This document shows, one piece after another, positions 1-11,571 of a stretch of 64,000 bases of DNA. The notes under the pieces are model-generated. The model searched no databases and had not been told where the DNA came from. It saw only the letters and a list, made by a program, of their open reading frames with translations. Source of the DNA: Polytrichum commune (lineage: Eukaryota; Streptophyta; Polytrichopsida; Polytrichales; Polytrichaceae); contig OX485805.1 of the NCBI GenBank assembly GCA_950295325.1, positions 19,703,501 to 19,767,500 on the forward strand, read 5' to 3'. Within the stretch, counting starts at the first letter, position 1, and the number at the start of each line of letters is the position of its first letter. The translations under genes were made by a program, and so were the position numbers.

Positions 1-49
1 ACAAACACTAAAAAAACATACATTTGAAAGAGATAGGACTATAAGCTCA

Positions 50-890
50 TAATATGCTAATCATTCTAGGCTCGATAATCAATATAATCCATGGGGACCT
101 ATATAACCATTTAATGACCACAAGAATCTTCACTTTGATGATGACTGAAATATTCATATGAGCTCCAAAAATCATAAGGCAAATGTCTACAGCCTCGATT
201 TGGATTTGCTGATCATCTCGCACTAATTGCACATAAATTCATATCCTACAGGACGTACACTAAGTGGGTGCAGATTGAAGAGAGAAAAGCATCCAAAAAC
301 AACACATGACTACCTCGTTAGTTTATACCTAGTACATACCTGGACATCTCCACTGTCGTGTTGCCGCATATAACACATCACAATGCGTTTCACGATATCG
401 CTGTCGAACAGTGTGTCTCCGGTGGTGGAGAAGGATGGAATCAACAACTCATCGAGAGTGGCTTGCTCCAGTTGCATCCCAGCCCGTCTCTCGAGCTCCA
501 GCCGACAGGCTACCGTGGTCTCCAGGAGCAGGGAGGTGCGCAGCAAATCGAACAAGAAAGAGCACGAAACCGCGTTCCTCTCTGATGGCAGGATGCTCAC
601 AATCGTCTCCACGAGAGCCCGCTGCTCATGCTCCATGCTTTGCGTGCCAGTGCTATTCGTCTGCAACGATGGACGTTTGCACATATTAAAGTGAGCGGGC
701 CCTAAAACTAACTGACACTTTTGACTCTGCACCCACTTCTTGTAGGATGTGTAACATGCAACTAGTGCGAGATGATTACCAAATCCAAATCATGCCTGTA
801 TCCATTTTCCTCGTAATTTTTGGAGCTCTTATGAATATCATATTCATTATAAGTAAAGGTTCTCTTTCTCAATAGACGGTCATATAGGTC
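50..890. repeat. Inverted repeat pair flanking NPH3 exon 5
   Basis: Bases about 50-235 reappear in reverse complement at about 750-890, sharing the stretches TGCGAGATGAT, CAAATCCAAATC, TTTTTGGAGCTC and CATATAGGTCCCC. A third copy in the first orientation lies at 49420-49620. The two left copies sit around NPH3 exon 5, in introns or beyond. The family is unknown. The short open frames in it look incidental. Confidence 0.7.
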
Positions 891-3800
891 CCCCCGCAAT
901 TACGCTGACAGTTGAGTCTAGAATGTTAACAAATTTTCAGCACAAAGTCCAATATGTAATAAATGCATGCAAGCTTTTCAGTGTCTATTCTTAGATCCAC
1001 ACTCAACCACACACCACTTGAATATAGGTGTTTGTTTCAGATAAGTCACAGTTCAAGAAGAAAAAGTGAAGACCCCTTTGCTCCCCTGGGGGCAGTTTAT
1101 GTGGGTTTTTATCACCCATGATTGCAAGATCTTTTACATGGGTTGACGATGAATAGTGTCCACGACCACACCATTCATCAATTGTTTAGTGAAACTTGAA
1201 TTATTATTACATATAATAACTTATATCATGGTTAAATGAGCCAAAAACCTACCACTACAGTAGTATTCCCTTTCTGGAAAAGGAAGAAAAGAAAAAAACC
1301 ATCTCACATTGGGATCCCTATCAAGCAGAAGAAATTGGCTCAGGCAGTGTTTAGGTCAGCAGCACTCTACCTCAGGGTTACATTCAATGGAGAGCAGGTT
1401 CTGTCCATTCTGCCTATTGTGAATTTTCTTAAGAGCACGGTGTGCGAAGTGCATGATGGCTCCCCCTATGCTCTCGCACATCAAGCCTTTCGACCGCATC
1501 GCTGAAATTGTCCTCTGGAAAAAATTAAAGTGAAGAATGGCGAGGTCCTCAGCCCACCATTCGATTACGGGCACTTTAGGCACGTTGATTAGGGTGAGCT
1601 TTATGGTGTCTGCTATGTTAGAGGCATCGTATTCCAAACGAGGCAAACCACGTGCAAATTGGTCCCTGTAGAATGGAGAATCCAAGCATCAGAATAGGTA
1701 CCTCAAAATCCACATAATTTACAATCGTGAAAATTATATAAGATAGCTGTAGTAAAAGGGAGAACCTCTGTTAAGAAAATGGACGCTATTGGTCTCAATA
1801 TGAGAGCTTATGAAGAAGAGAATCAGAAGAAGGTAGGTATCATTTCCATATGTACCCTCAGACTTTGTGGCAAAGATGCCTAACAGTGTTCGTAAAGAAG
1901 CCATGGACAGAGTGTGGATTATTTTACTACTAGAGAATGTGGAATTCTTACATCCATAAAAAGGAACGTGTCCTATGCAACATCAAGTTGCGTTTCAACA
2001 ATGTTAACCCAAAATTAACCAGAATAACGTTAAAATGCCTCTTCAAAGTCACATTCGGCACATATGACATCAAATTCACATTTGACACCTTCCATTCAAT
2101 GAAACTGCACTTGAAGAAACCCATATTTTCCAAGGCACTTTTTTCAGGGCTCGGTGTTTGCAATGTTTCCAATAAATGTATCAGTAGAAAATGATATGTA
2201 CATACCGCAGTCAACTGAAAAGCAAGAGCAAGATATGGAACATATTTTCTTCAAAATGAACACATTTTCTGCATCTTCATATCCATCTAATGTAAAACAC
2301 TCCTAGCAGTTGCCAGATGCATTTTATCACCACAGACCAACTCTATGCCTACTACATATACACAAAATGGATCAAAAGAGAAGAAAATAAGCAGATGTCA
2401 AACACTCCTGCATGAATGTATCAAGATGCATGCCTGATATCCATGTTCAAGGTAAACCCAGAGTTTGAAAATCTGTTTGAAGCATTCTCTGGGAATCAGA
2501 AGAGACAAGGTGCGTGGGTGTTATTTGGTTGCATTTTCGTGTTCTCCAACTTTTGCCGATTAGATTTACACAACACAACTATATTGTATTAAAAATCTAC
2601 AATGAAGCATTAGCAAAAATCGGATTGAAAAGCGGACCTCCCCTGATTTAGTTTAGTTGTGGTAATTGGAAGTACATGTTTGTTGATTCCTTAACTGAAT
2701 ACATAGGTCCTCCCAATTCTGATGTTCACTATTAGATGTGGAGTAGTTAATAAAATTTGAAGACGTAATCCAATCTCTTTAAAACCATGTGTTGTATATG
2801 GTAATTATTCTTTGATCCTTACCGTACCACACACCAATCAAATATAGGTGTCCGATTAAAAAAGTAACCGAATAACGCCCACAAACCTTAAGTCGGTATG
2901 ATAGGAAGGGAATGCTGCAAGATGATGTACAAGGGATTAACTTAAAGAATACTACCAGGAAAGTGAAAGATTGATTTTGAGCAATCTATTCATGCCCTTA
3001 CCTGCATGCTTTGGCGGCTGCTGCATCAATGCATCGACTCACAATTTGAAGATCTTCAGCCGCCGGTAAGAGATCCTCGCAGTTGTGAAGAACCGCAAGG
3101 GAGTCAGCCAAGCTCTGGAATACCACTTCGTTCAGAAAAGTTTCGGTGAGGAACACCAAATTTTTTTCTGAGTAATCCTCACTCATCTCCAAATACTCGG
3201 CCGCACACCGCAGGAAGGCCACATTGCGGACGGTGATGTCGAAGTTGACACCGTAGCAGAACTTGGCTGCCAAGTCAAACGCCTCCGAGCCTCCTGGAAT
3301 GTCTGGAAGCTCCATTTGCAGAGGGATGTCGTCTGGTTCTCCCACGTTGCTGTCTAGTAGCCTCCTGAATCGACCACTCCTTGCAGCTAATGCAAACTGA
3401 GACCCCAAAACACATCAACAAGAATTCATCAAACCAATATATTTGTTTGTAGCACTGGAAAACAAAGTTGGCTATCCGTGTACAAGGACGATTTGGAGTG
3501 TTTAATTCTTCAAAGAAAAAGGGTTTACATAAAATCCTCAAAGCAACAAGCATTGACGCATACGAGGAATCTGATGCATTTTGCCACACAGAGAGAAATT
3601 TTCCACGTTCCCTTTGTTCCGAGTCAGAGGAAGACTTGTTGCACTCTAACAAAATCAACGCATCATTATTTCAAATGTAGAAATTTAAGCAGGTCTTGAA
3701 ATTTCCACAGGAAACAACACATTTCCTTTGAGAAACAGTGTCGACTAGATACACTAGGAGGATTTAAAGTTTTTTTCCTTCAAGGGGAAGGGTTCACATT

Positions 3801-4952
3801 TACCTTCTCAAGCTTTAATGCATAAGAGGAATCTGTGTCTTGCGACAGAGGAAGAAAATTTCCACTTTCCCTTTTGCCTCTCAGAGGCAAACTTGTTGCC
3901 CTCAAACAAATCAACGCATCATCAATTCAAGGTTTTGGTGTTTCTACAGGAAAAAAACCAAATTATTTCCTTCTGAAAACAGAGTCGACTAGACAACACG
4001 AGGATTTGGAATGTTTCCCTTCGAGACAAAGGGGTCACATTTTCTCCTCAAAACAACAAACTAAGAGGAATCTGTGTGCTGCCACAGAGGCAGAAATTTT
4101 CCACTTTCCCTTTTTGTCTCAGAGGCAAACTTGTTGCAGTCGAACAAATCAACGCGTATTCATCTCAAATGTTAGATTTTCAAGCAGGTTTTGGAATGTT
4201 ACATAAAGAAAACAATTCCTATGACATAACTTTCCACAGCGGAGAAATGGGTGAGCTGTTGGTGCTTGCTTCATATAAATCTGCACATATCACATAATAT
4301 CCTCCTTGTGTATCTTATCATTTATGCTTTAAATCACAATGTTCGCAATGTTCATCAGCAAGGCTGCCGCACCTTATGCAGACCGAACTTCGTGCCTGCA
4401 GCGTCGATGAGGATGTCGCTCGGCAGGTCTGTGGAAATCAACCTGCAATACGACAGAGCTGGAATTTTCAGCGACGAGAGTAATGATAACTGAAACCTTC
4501 TGAAAATTGTCTGCATTAACCTCTTCCGGTTTGTCCGCAGGGTTAGGAAGTAAGGATGTTATAAGTGGAAGTCCAATTCAATGGTTTCTTAATTCTCAGT
4601 GGAGAAATTGGGCTCAAGTTTGGATCAAAATAGTTGTCTTCCAGGAGGAGATTGAAAGATTCCTGCCTCCAATTGAGAAGCTGGAAGATTCTTATTTTTG
4701 GTTCGACCTTCCAAATTTGAGTGCTGTGTCTGTAGAATGCCCAGACACAACTTTGATGCAGCTACTAGCTCCATCGAAGTTCATCCACACACATGCGCAC
4801 GCACGCACGCACACACACACAAATGACCGAGGAAAATAAAATTAGTACCGTTCGTTAGGCCGCTTCATGAAGAAACTAGTCCGCGAGATGGATCGCCTGG
4901 CAGGGACCAGAGGAGGTTTGTCGGCCATCTTGGGCATCTCCACCGCCATCAT
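340..4952 (-). CDS. NPH3/RPT2-like BTB-NPH3 protein, 5' five exons (gene continues past left edge)
   Basis: Family role (known): NPH3/RPT2-like proteins are plant-specific adaptors, many acting with phototropins or as substrate adaptors of CUL3 ubiquitin ligases. Exons read on the minus strand: 4952-4849, 4442-4373, 3396-3002, 1665-1371 and 660-340. All four introns are GT-AG and the phases agree (2, 0, 2, 0), giving 395 codons. The first ATG opens a short basic leader. Exon 2 encodes STDLPSDILIDAAGTKFGLHK, the usual start of the BTB fold. Exon 3 holds the rest of the BTB domain with LPGGSEAF-like and AAKFCYG motifs and AAEYLEM. Exon 4 begins the NPH3 domain with WWAEDL and exon 5 has HEQRALVETIVSILPSE and LLETTVACRLELERR. 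The C-terminal third expected for the family is absent and should lie left of base 340. Exon 1 is the least certain exon; its phase fits and a GTG-rich tract precedes the ATG. Confidence 0.88.
980..1060. repeat. Partial MITE (GGTATGTGGGTG family), right end
   Basis: The segment with ACACACCACTTGAATATAGG and GTGTTTGTTTCAGATAAG matches the right end of the elements at 2507, 6060 and 7460, but the terminal repeat is lost. It lies inside the fourth intron (661-1370) of the NPH3-like gene. Confidence 0.5.
2507..2889. mobile_element. MITE, GGTATGTGGGTG family, copy 1
   Basis: About 383 bp with terminal inverted repeats: left AAGGTGCGTGGGTGTTATTT, right ending in AATAACGCCCACAAACCTT. It has no coding capacity. 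The terminal TTTGGTT and the lack of genes suggest a PIF/Harbinger (Tourist) type, but the target duplication is unclear. It lies in the third intron of the NPH3-like gene (1666-3001). Confidence 0.7.
3480..4215. repeat. Three imperfect tandem copies of a ~240-260 bp unit in NPH3 intron 2
   Basis: The landmark ATCAACGC recurs near 3654, 3912 and 4149, each after CAGAGGCAAACTTGTTG or a variant. GAGGATTTGGAATG-like starts recur near 3486, 3760 and 4001. The copies diverge by substitutions and small gaps. All lie in the intron 3397-4372. No function is evident. Confidence 0.8.
4786..4821. repeat. CA-rich microsatellite beside NPH3 intron 1 donor
   Basis: CACACA/GCACGC dinucleotide tract about 30 bp inside intron 1, downstream (gene sense) of the donor at 4848-4849. 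Such tracts vary in length; no function is claimed. Confidence 0.7.
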
Positions 4953-5029
4953 TCCTTTCAGCTACCACCACCACCACCACCACGACAACAGCAGCTTACT
5001 TACAATTTATGCTCAACAAGCTTCAATCC

Positions 5030-5580
5030 GTTTCCTAAGGTCACTGGGAGGTCACTCACTCACTCACACCCTCACTCTACTTCAAAGCTGCTTGAATCTT
5101 CGTTGGCCACAACTCTTTCCAAGTGAGGAGAAACCGCAGGATGGTGAAGATAAATCTCCAAACATACATGGAATGCCTTTCTTCTTCCGAAATTAGCAAC
5201 CACCGAACAAGTGAGCTTTCTTCGAGGTGGCTGCCAATCACATGAATTCAAAAGAGAGCCCACGACAGCTAGTACTATTGTGCTCAAACTGAACCTTCGA
5301 CAGCTTCCTCAGGTCACTAGGATGTCAAAGTTTCAAAGTTGCTTCAAACCTGCTTGAATCTTCGGTGGTCACAACGGGTCACAACGGGTCACAACTCTTT
5401 CCAAGTGCGCAGAAACTGTCCAGAGGGTGAAGATAAATCTCCGAACATACATACATGGAATGCCTTTCTCAAAGCTCTGCATTAACCTCTCTTCCGAAAA
5501 TCGCAAAACCCCCAAACAAAGTAAATTTGCCTCCGAGGTCACTGCAACTCAAATGATTTCAAAGAGCTCGAACTCACTGT
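5030..5580. repeat. Imperfect tandem duplication upstream of the NPH3-like gene
   Basis: A segment at about 5035-5280 is repeated at about 5310-5580. Shared landmarks are CTGCTTGAATCTTCG, CACAACTCTTTCCAAGTG, GGTGAAGATAAATCTCC and ACATGGAATGCCTTTCT. The second copy also has a short internal triplication of CACAACGGGT near 5370-5395. The region lies 80-630 bp upstream of the chosen ATG, so it may be 5' UTR or promoter. Confidence 0.75.
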
Positions 5581-6059
5581 AAGCCTATTATTCACACACT
5601 GCAAGCTTCAGCTTTGCTGCAACTTGAATATCTTTCCCAGTTCACTACCACCATCGCCATATGGTGGAATTAGACCGGTACCAGCTACATGTCTGCGTCG
5701 ACCCGCGAGCAGCTAGTCAGTCAGTCCGTTCAACCAGAGCGGTCGAACGAAGCAGACTCGGCAGTAGCAGCAATTCACATGTCAAACTAGATAGGGGAGA
5801 TCTGGGTGCCGAATGACGCAAACCAGAGCGTTATTGCAGGAAAAAGCCAGAATTTGCTGAAAGACTGATGTGATGATCCTGGCAAGCAGGAGAATGTTGG
5901 AAGTTGGCGGGGCAGCCTGTATTTGAGTCGGAGGGAGAGGAGGGGCTCACGAGAGCCACAAAAGTCTGGTGAGTCTCTAAGCGTCTACTCATCAGCAACT
6001 TGGTCTCACAAGAAGAAAGAAGACGAAGAAGAAACGTAGACTAGTAGGATGTCATATGT
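5581..6059. other. Probable promoter-side intergenic DNA, no gene seen
   Basis: This stretch upstream (gene sense) of the NPH3-like gene has no convincing open frame. GC content is higher than in the neighbouring MITE-rich DNA. I could not place a TATA box or start site with confidence. Confidence 0.3.
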
Positions 6060-6470
6060 AAGGTATGTGGGTGTTATTTGGTTCGTTTCCATACTCTCCA
6101 ACTTCTAGTGACTAGATTTACACAACAAAACTTGTGTTGCATTGGCAAATCTACGATGAAACATATGCAAAAATCGGATTGAAAATCACACCTACTCTGA
6201 TTTCGTTATGGTTATCGGAAGTGCATGTTTGTTGATTTCGTTATGGTTATCGGAAGTGCATGTTTGTTGATTTCTTCATTGGATACATAGGTCCTTCTAA
6301 TTGTGTTCACTATTGACTGTAGAGTAGTTATTAATATTTGAAGATGTAGTCCAATCTCTTTTGAACATGTGTCTTTATGATGTTTGTACTTCGATCCTCA
6401 CCGAACTACATACCAATCAAGTATAGGGGTCCGATTAAGAAAATGAGCCACTAATGACCCATTTACTTTA
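6060..6470. mobile_element. MITE, GGTATGTGGGTG family, copy 2
   Basis: Left terminus AAGGTATGTGGGTGTTATTT follows TAA-like flanking DNA; the right terminus is degenerate. An internal direct duplication of about 35 bp (GATTTCGTTATGGTTATCGG and onward) occupies 6199-6270. Non-coding. Confidence 0.65.
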
Positions 6471-6623
6471 GCTATTCTAGCAACTCTGAGGTCACAGTGT
6501 GACATGTCTGTGAGCCCTTTCTTTTTCTGGAGGTGTTGTTGGCTCCTAAAGCTTGGGTCATGTCTATTTCCCTCACATTTCCATGTCCACAAGCTAGGAA
6601 CATCTCCAGGGAGGATTATGTAA

Positions 6624-6995
6624 GGGCCAATTCACATGGGTCCCAAGTCCTATGTCCCAAGTCACTTGAGATCAATTCATGCAATCTCTGCCATTCAGAC
6701 CATGAAAGTTGGGACTTAGCACTTCACACGGGTCCCAAATCCTCAGTCCCAAGTATGACATGGATGCTTACATGCAACACTTTTTGAAGGTGAGGCTCAA
6801 TGGGACTTGTGTTGAGAGTTGGATCGAGCAAAAAGCTAGACCCAACTCTCAACACAAGTCGTGTGATTGTTTTTGCATAAAATAATCAAGGTCCAACTTT
6901 AATGATAATTAACCACATTTTAATGGTTTCCTGAGGTTCAAAAGTAGGGACTTCGCCTCCATGTTTGGACTTGAGACCCCATGTGAACTGGGCCC
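6624..6995. mobile_element. PIF/Harbinger-like MITE with TAA target duplication
   Basis: A 372-bp element starting GGGCCAATTCACATGGGTCC and ending with the near-inverse GGACCCCATGTGAACTGGGCCC-type terminus. TAA lies on both sides (6621-6623 and 6996-6998), the usual target duplication of PIF/Harbinger elements. Inside is a perfect 19-bp stem (6804-6822 with 6842-6860) around a 19-base loop. No coding capacity. Confidence 0.75.
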
Positions 6996-7006
6996 TAAGT
7001 GTAACT

Positions 7007-7316
7007 ACACTAAATACGATATTTAGTGTCATCTAATTGTCGTGCTCATTTATAATTTGTAAACTACAGTGCAATGTCGCCAACATTAAATGTAACCTAC
7101 CAGTATTTGACATTCCTTGTAAATTTTTTGGGCATTATAGATTTATAGTGTTGCAAGGATTGTCATTTGCTAAGTGATTTTTAATCCAAATTTCAATCAT
7201 CCATGACAAAATTTCATCACAAATTTGTTAGGATGCAAATTAAACCAAACGTTGTTTCAATAATCAGCATTAGTAGCATAAAATACCATATGACACTAAA
7301 TATCATATTTAGTGTA
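7007..7316. mobile_element. MITE with palindromic TTTAGTG termini, copy 1
   Basis: Begins ACACTAAATACGATATTT and ends CACTAAATATCATATTTAG, so each terminus is itself nearly palindromic. The interior is AT-rich and non-coding. An inverted partial copy of the interior lies at 12852-12945. Confidence 0.65.
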
Positions 7317-7459
7317 ATACATGGGAAACATGTCATGCACTGTCATAACTTAACCTTCACCCCTACTTTATTTCACTGAAGGACTTGCTGCATGATCCTA
7401 TTCAAAGAAGGCCCAGAGAATGAATGCTATGAGGTTTGAGGTGGCATGGGAAGATTTGA

Positions 7460-7834
7460 AAGTATGTGGATGTTACTCAGTTTGTATTTCATGTTCTCCA
7501 ACTCCTATCAATTAGATTTACACAATGAAACTTGTGTTGCATTAGCGAATTTGTGATGATGCCATCATTTAGATCTGACCAACCCTTATTCTAGTGTTAT
7601 GGTACTTGGAAGTGCATGATGTTGTTGATTTCTTAATAAACTACACAAGCCTTCCCAATTGTGATGCTCACTACCGAATGTGGAGTAGTTAATAAAATTT
7701 GAAGACATAAACCAATCTTTTTTGAACATGTGTCTTTATCGTGTTTGTTCTTCGATCTTCACCTAAGTGACACACACCAATCAAATATAAGTGTTTGATT
7801 CAGAAAAAGTAATCAAATAACACATGCATACCTT
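7460..7834. mobile_element. MITE, GGTATGTGGGTG family, copy 3
   Basis: Left end AGTATGTGGATGTTACTCAG and right end AATAACACATGCATACCTT form imperfect terminal repeats. The interior matches copies 1 and 2 (TTAGATTTACACAA, AACTTGTGTTGCATT). Non-coding. Confidence 0.65.
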
Positions 7835-8248
7835 AAGTTATGTTCTGGTAAATATCACTACATTTGTTAATTGGAGACTTTGGAAAGTCTCAAAATCAAA
7901 TTTACTCATAGTTTGGGATGCAATATTGTGAACGTGGGGAACATTGGTAACGAACTTTCTACATATTCATGCATGAGGAGTATATATATTTCTAAATATA
8001 ATAAATATCTATATCATAATCAAAACATGCACTAAACACAATATCAGACTTGCAGTCCTTGATTAGTCTCCAAATCATGAAAAAATCTCCAATTAACGAA
8101 TATAGTGATAAATGCTCCTAGCCTGCATTCTTCATGGGCATAACAAGCACTGCAAGTTTCTAACCTTCACCCAAATTTGAAGCTACATGTCACATATTGC
8201 ATTGCCATGTTTATAGAAGGGGATCTACAATTTCAAGAGGCATCCGTG

Positions 8249-8478
8249 CAGTGTCCTGAGAGATTTTTGGGCATAATCGGTTGAGATCTTAGTGTTTCCA
8301 AGTCCAACCAATTACATATTGACATCTTTCGGTATTTCTATATTCATTTGAGGTATATTATCCTATAGATTCCTCTAAAGTGATCGGTAATTCTCCTGAA
8401 GTCTTGAACTTCAACCGGTTATTTCTCAAACTCAACCGGTTCATCTGTAACTAAGCAGCCAGTTCTCCCCGTTCACTG
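8249..8478. mobile_element. hAT-type MITE, copy 1, 8-bp target duplication
   Basis: A 230-bp element running from CAGTGTCC to GTTCACTG, rich in AACCGGTT motifs. The flanks CATCCGTG (8241-8248) and CATCCATG (8479-8486) match at 7 of 8 positions. CAGTG-type ends and 8-bp duplications are hallmarks of hAT transposons. No coding capacity. Confidence 0.8.
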
Positions 8479-10144
8479 CATCCATGACCGTGACAGTTTG
8501 GGTACGGAATTGGAAACACTGCCTAGTAGCTGATAATAATAAGAGACGATCGATGTCGATGACATGGCCCCCACATCACGATGATTCAAGCTCAACTCCG
8601 CCTGTGTCTTCGTTTCTTGCCTTGCTGATTGCTCATAACAGTGTACATAACATTCTGCACAACAATGACTCCAGAACCTCCATCGATCTGCAGAGGGCAA
8701 CATGCATTGAGAATCATGTGCTCTGTAACCTTCAACCAGATTCGGAGCGACATGTTGCATGAATGACACAGTAAGGAGGACGCTTCTGCAATTGCTGAGG
8801 TGGCAGATGTTACACTTTGGGTAGATCGGAAGTAAGTACTATCCACATGGTAAGAAATTTTTAGATGGTATGATGATGTAAGTGACATTCCCCTCACATT
8901 TCCATGTCCACCAGCTCAACTCTACCGCGGCCTCATTTGATTTCTTGCCCTGCTTGTACACTCTAAACTCTGTGGTATCACACCTGTGGCAACCAAAGTG
9001 CACGTGAAATTACGGAGTTTTGTAGTGTTAACATGAATGTGTGATACTATAGAATTAGTGTAGCATGTGACACTATGGAATAACACAAAGTGCAACATTT
9101 GAATGGTGTGGTGTGGTCCACTCCACTTGGTCGTCCTGGGTGATGTGGCATATGCACGCACTAACATTCAAACAGTGGTGGTGGCAGGAACGGAGGAGAT
9201 CAGGGGAGGAGGGTTACATCGCTCAAATCGCCCATAAACTTCTTCTCGACAAGTGGCATAAGGAGGAGAAGAAGAATAATAAGAATAAGAAGGTGGCACT
9301 CCACATGTTGACACATGGCACAATGCGAGGGTGTGGGTTGACTTCTTTGGTGGTTTGCATTAATGACAAAATTCGTAATATAAGGGAGAGAAATGTGATA
9401 ATAAGGAGTGAGATTTGAAAAATAAACATCCGCTCCCTAGGGTTTTAGGATATTAGAGAGTGAGTGACATTTTGGGGGTTGATATTACGGAGTTTAGGGT
9501 GTGTTTGGAATGATTGCCCCAAATTGGAAGGAACATGATGCATAATCATGTTCAAAGAAGGAGAATGGTCTGAAATGTCATCAAGTGGCAAATCTTACAG
9601 TTTGGGAGAACTGGTAAGACTAGGTGACCACACCACCTGGTAAGATTTGATGTCAGTGAAGAGCTAAAGCAAGTAGGCATGTGCACATATCACTCGATCA
9701 TGAAAACTACACTAATGTATGGTATTTAGTGGCATGTACTCTTTTTGCGAAGGGCCTAAACTAGATGCCTAGAGGTCTCAAGTGTCACGTCCGCTGATTG
9801 CCAATATGACACTATTCATCAACGTAAGAACTTTTCTGAAGCGAGAAATTATTTACATTATGACATTTAGAGCAGCACATTGGAATACTTGAGATGATAG
9901 TTTTGCGTGTTAGTATGCAAGGGAAAGTAGTATTGAGCAAATGAAGGACAAGTGTCATGTTTTTACATTTTAGCATGCAAGAGGAAGATATTCTTGAGCA
10001 TACTAATGATAAGTGTCATTTGTGTACACTTTAATCAACTTTTAGATTATTGTGTAACATAGGCATGCACTTCATGACACTTTTGAACATGCTCATGCCA
10101 AGGTAAATACTAAGCGCACTTAAACACTGAGTGTCATGAGATGA
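8479..10144. other. AT-rich intergenic DNA, no supported gene
   Basis: Overlapping open frames at 8473-8897 and 9113-9429 have no recognisable domain and run on both strands, as chance frames do. A GTGTGTTTGGAATGATTG motif near 9498 resembles a Tourist-type MITE terminus, but I could not find its partner. Confidence 0.3.
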
Positions 10145-10452
10145 CACTACACTAAATATGATATTTAGTGTTAGATACACTAAATACGAACACTACACTA
10201 AATATCACTAACCCTATGAGAGTAAGTAACATTAAATGTAAACTCAAACACTAAATATCATCTATGTTAATGTGTGAAAGTTACATGCACGAATTTAGTG
10301 TTTAGTAGGAAAGAGGTGGCAACAAGGAAGGTGGCGGCGGCGCATTTATGTCTAACACTAATTATCAAAGAATTGAAAATTAGTGTTGAGCAAAGTAGGG
10401 TGGTAAAACACTAATTCTAATCAAACACTAAATATCATATTTAGTGTAGTGG
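10145..10452. mobile_element. MITE with palindromic TTTAGTG termini, copy 2
   Basis: Runs from CACTACACTAAATATGATAT to TATCATATTTAGTGTAGTG. Interior landmarks are GAGGTGGCAACAAGGAAGG, GGCGGCGGCGCATTTATG and AACACTAATTATCAAAG. It matches 56766-57110 in the opposite orientation. Confidence 0.8.
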
Positions 10453-10647
10453 TGAAACTTGTTGGTCATTAGTGTCACCTAGCGTATGCCTCAAAATAGG
10501 ATAAGTGACACTGAATCCCATAAACGGTGTAGGTAACCATATCTTTGCAATTCCATTTTTATTTATTTTTGATGGTAGAGTTGAGGCATGGCTCAACTTC
10601 TGTGGCCATGTTTTGAGCACTGGCGCTAATCATTTCCTTTCTCTTTT

Positions 10648-10959
10648 GCTTTCAGATTGATTGGAGCTTCAGTGCTGATTGGTGCAATCTCCGATGCCTA
10701 TCTGCCGTTGGAGGGATAAAGTATATTTATGATGACCATCAGCAGCCCATACAAAGACAAGACAGAAGGCGATGTGTTCAATTTCTGTGGCCTCGGGCTC
10801 TCCTGATTAAGCTCACCCCTGCCCCCCTGGAGGCCAAAATCTCTTGTCTCAACCTGCCTCAAGACTCACATGGAAAGCTGGCCATTAGAGGGTTCAAGGG
10901 AAAGCTTGGACATTATAACTAGGGAGTTTGGGAAAGGAATAAATGATCCTCGTAAGTAA
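10648..10959 (+). pseudogene. Unrecognised open stretch after a good splice acceptor; possible gene remnant
   Basis: TTTTGCTTTCAG precedes a frame open from about 10648 to the TAA near 10959. It would encode a peptide beginning DWSFSADWCNLRC and ending EFGKGINDPRK. A second frame in the same DNA also reads plausibly (LIGASVLIGAISDAYLPLEG). I recognise neither product and found no partner exon. It may be an exon of an unknown gene, a decayed fragment or chance. Confidence 0.2.
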
Positions 10960-11150
10960 GTCGTGTCTGTACAGGACTTCAACCCATGCATTTAACAATA
11001 TGTATTTATAGGATCTCCTTGACCTGTTTGCGTACACTTGGAAATCCACAACCACATTGGATTCTATGATAGACAATCATGTGACACCAGTACACGGGTG
11101 GACTTATTATTTCCTCATTCTTCTCTCTTGGAGGACTACCAAGTCTCTAG

Positions 11151-11178
11151 TTTATATATATATATACATATATATATG
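11151..11178. repeat. TA microsatellite
   Basis: Alternating TA tract with two short interruptions (TATATATATATACATATATA). No function implied. Confidence 0.8.
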
Positions 11179-11299
11179 TCAGTTGGCGTTGTTGCATCTT
11201 TGTGTCTCTGAAAGCAAACACACAAAATTCTTCATTGTTGACAGACACATGAAACTCGCTCACACTGCCAATCTATTTGTATTGTATGAACATAACTGG

Positions 11300-11560
11300 A
11301 CCGGGTGACATATCCATAGAGTACTCTTACAGTACATCCCTACATGTTGCAACAACATGGTTACTTTATGACTTAAGAGCACATTCATGCAGTTTCCTAC
11401 GTCTACATTGTTGAAACAAATTTTACCTTGTACGGTAGGCACTCATAACATGTTGAAAACAACAGAATTCAACTCAATTCACATATTTATAGACTCTTAC
11501 GATACATCCATGTATGTTGCAACATCATGATTCTATTGTATTGCTCAAGAGCATATAAGT
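11300..11560. repeat. Short direct repeat pair
   Basis: The segment around 11317-11385 (ACTCTTACAGTACATCCCTA, ATGTTGCAACAACATG) recurs with changes at about 11490-11555. Not assigned to a family. Confidence 0.45.
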
Positions 11561-11571
11561 GCGGAAACAAT

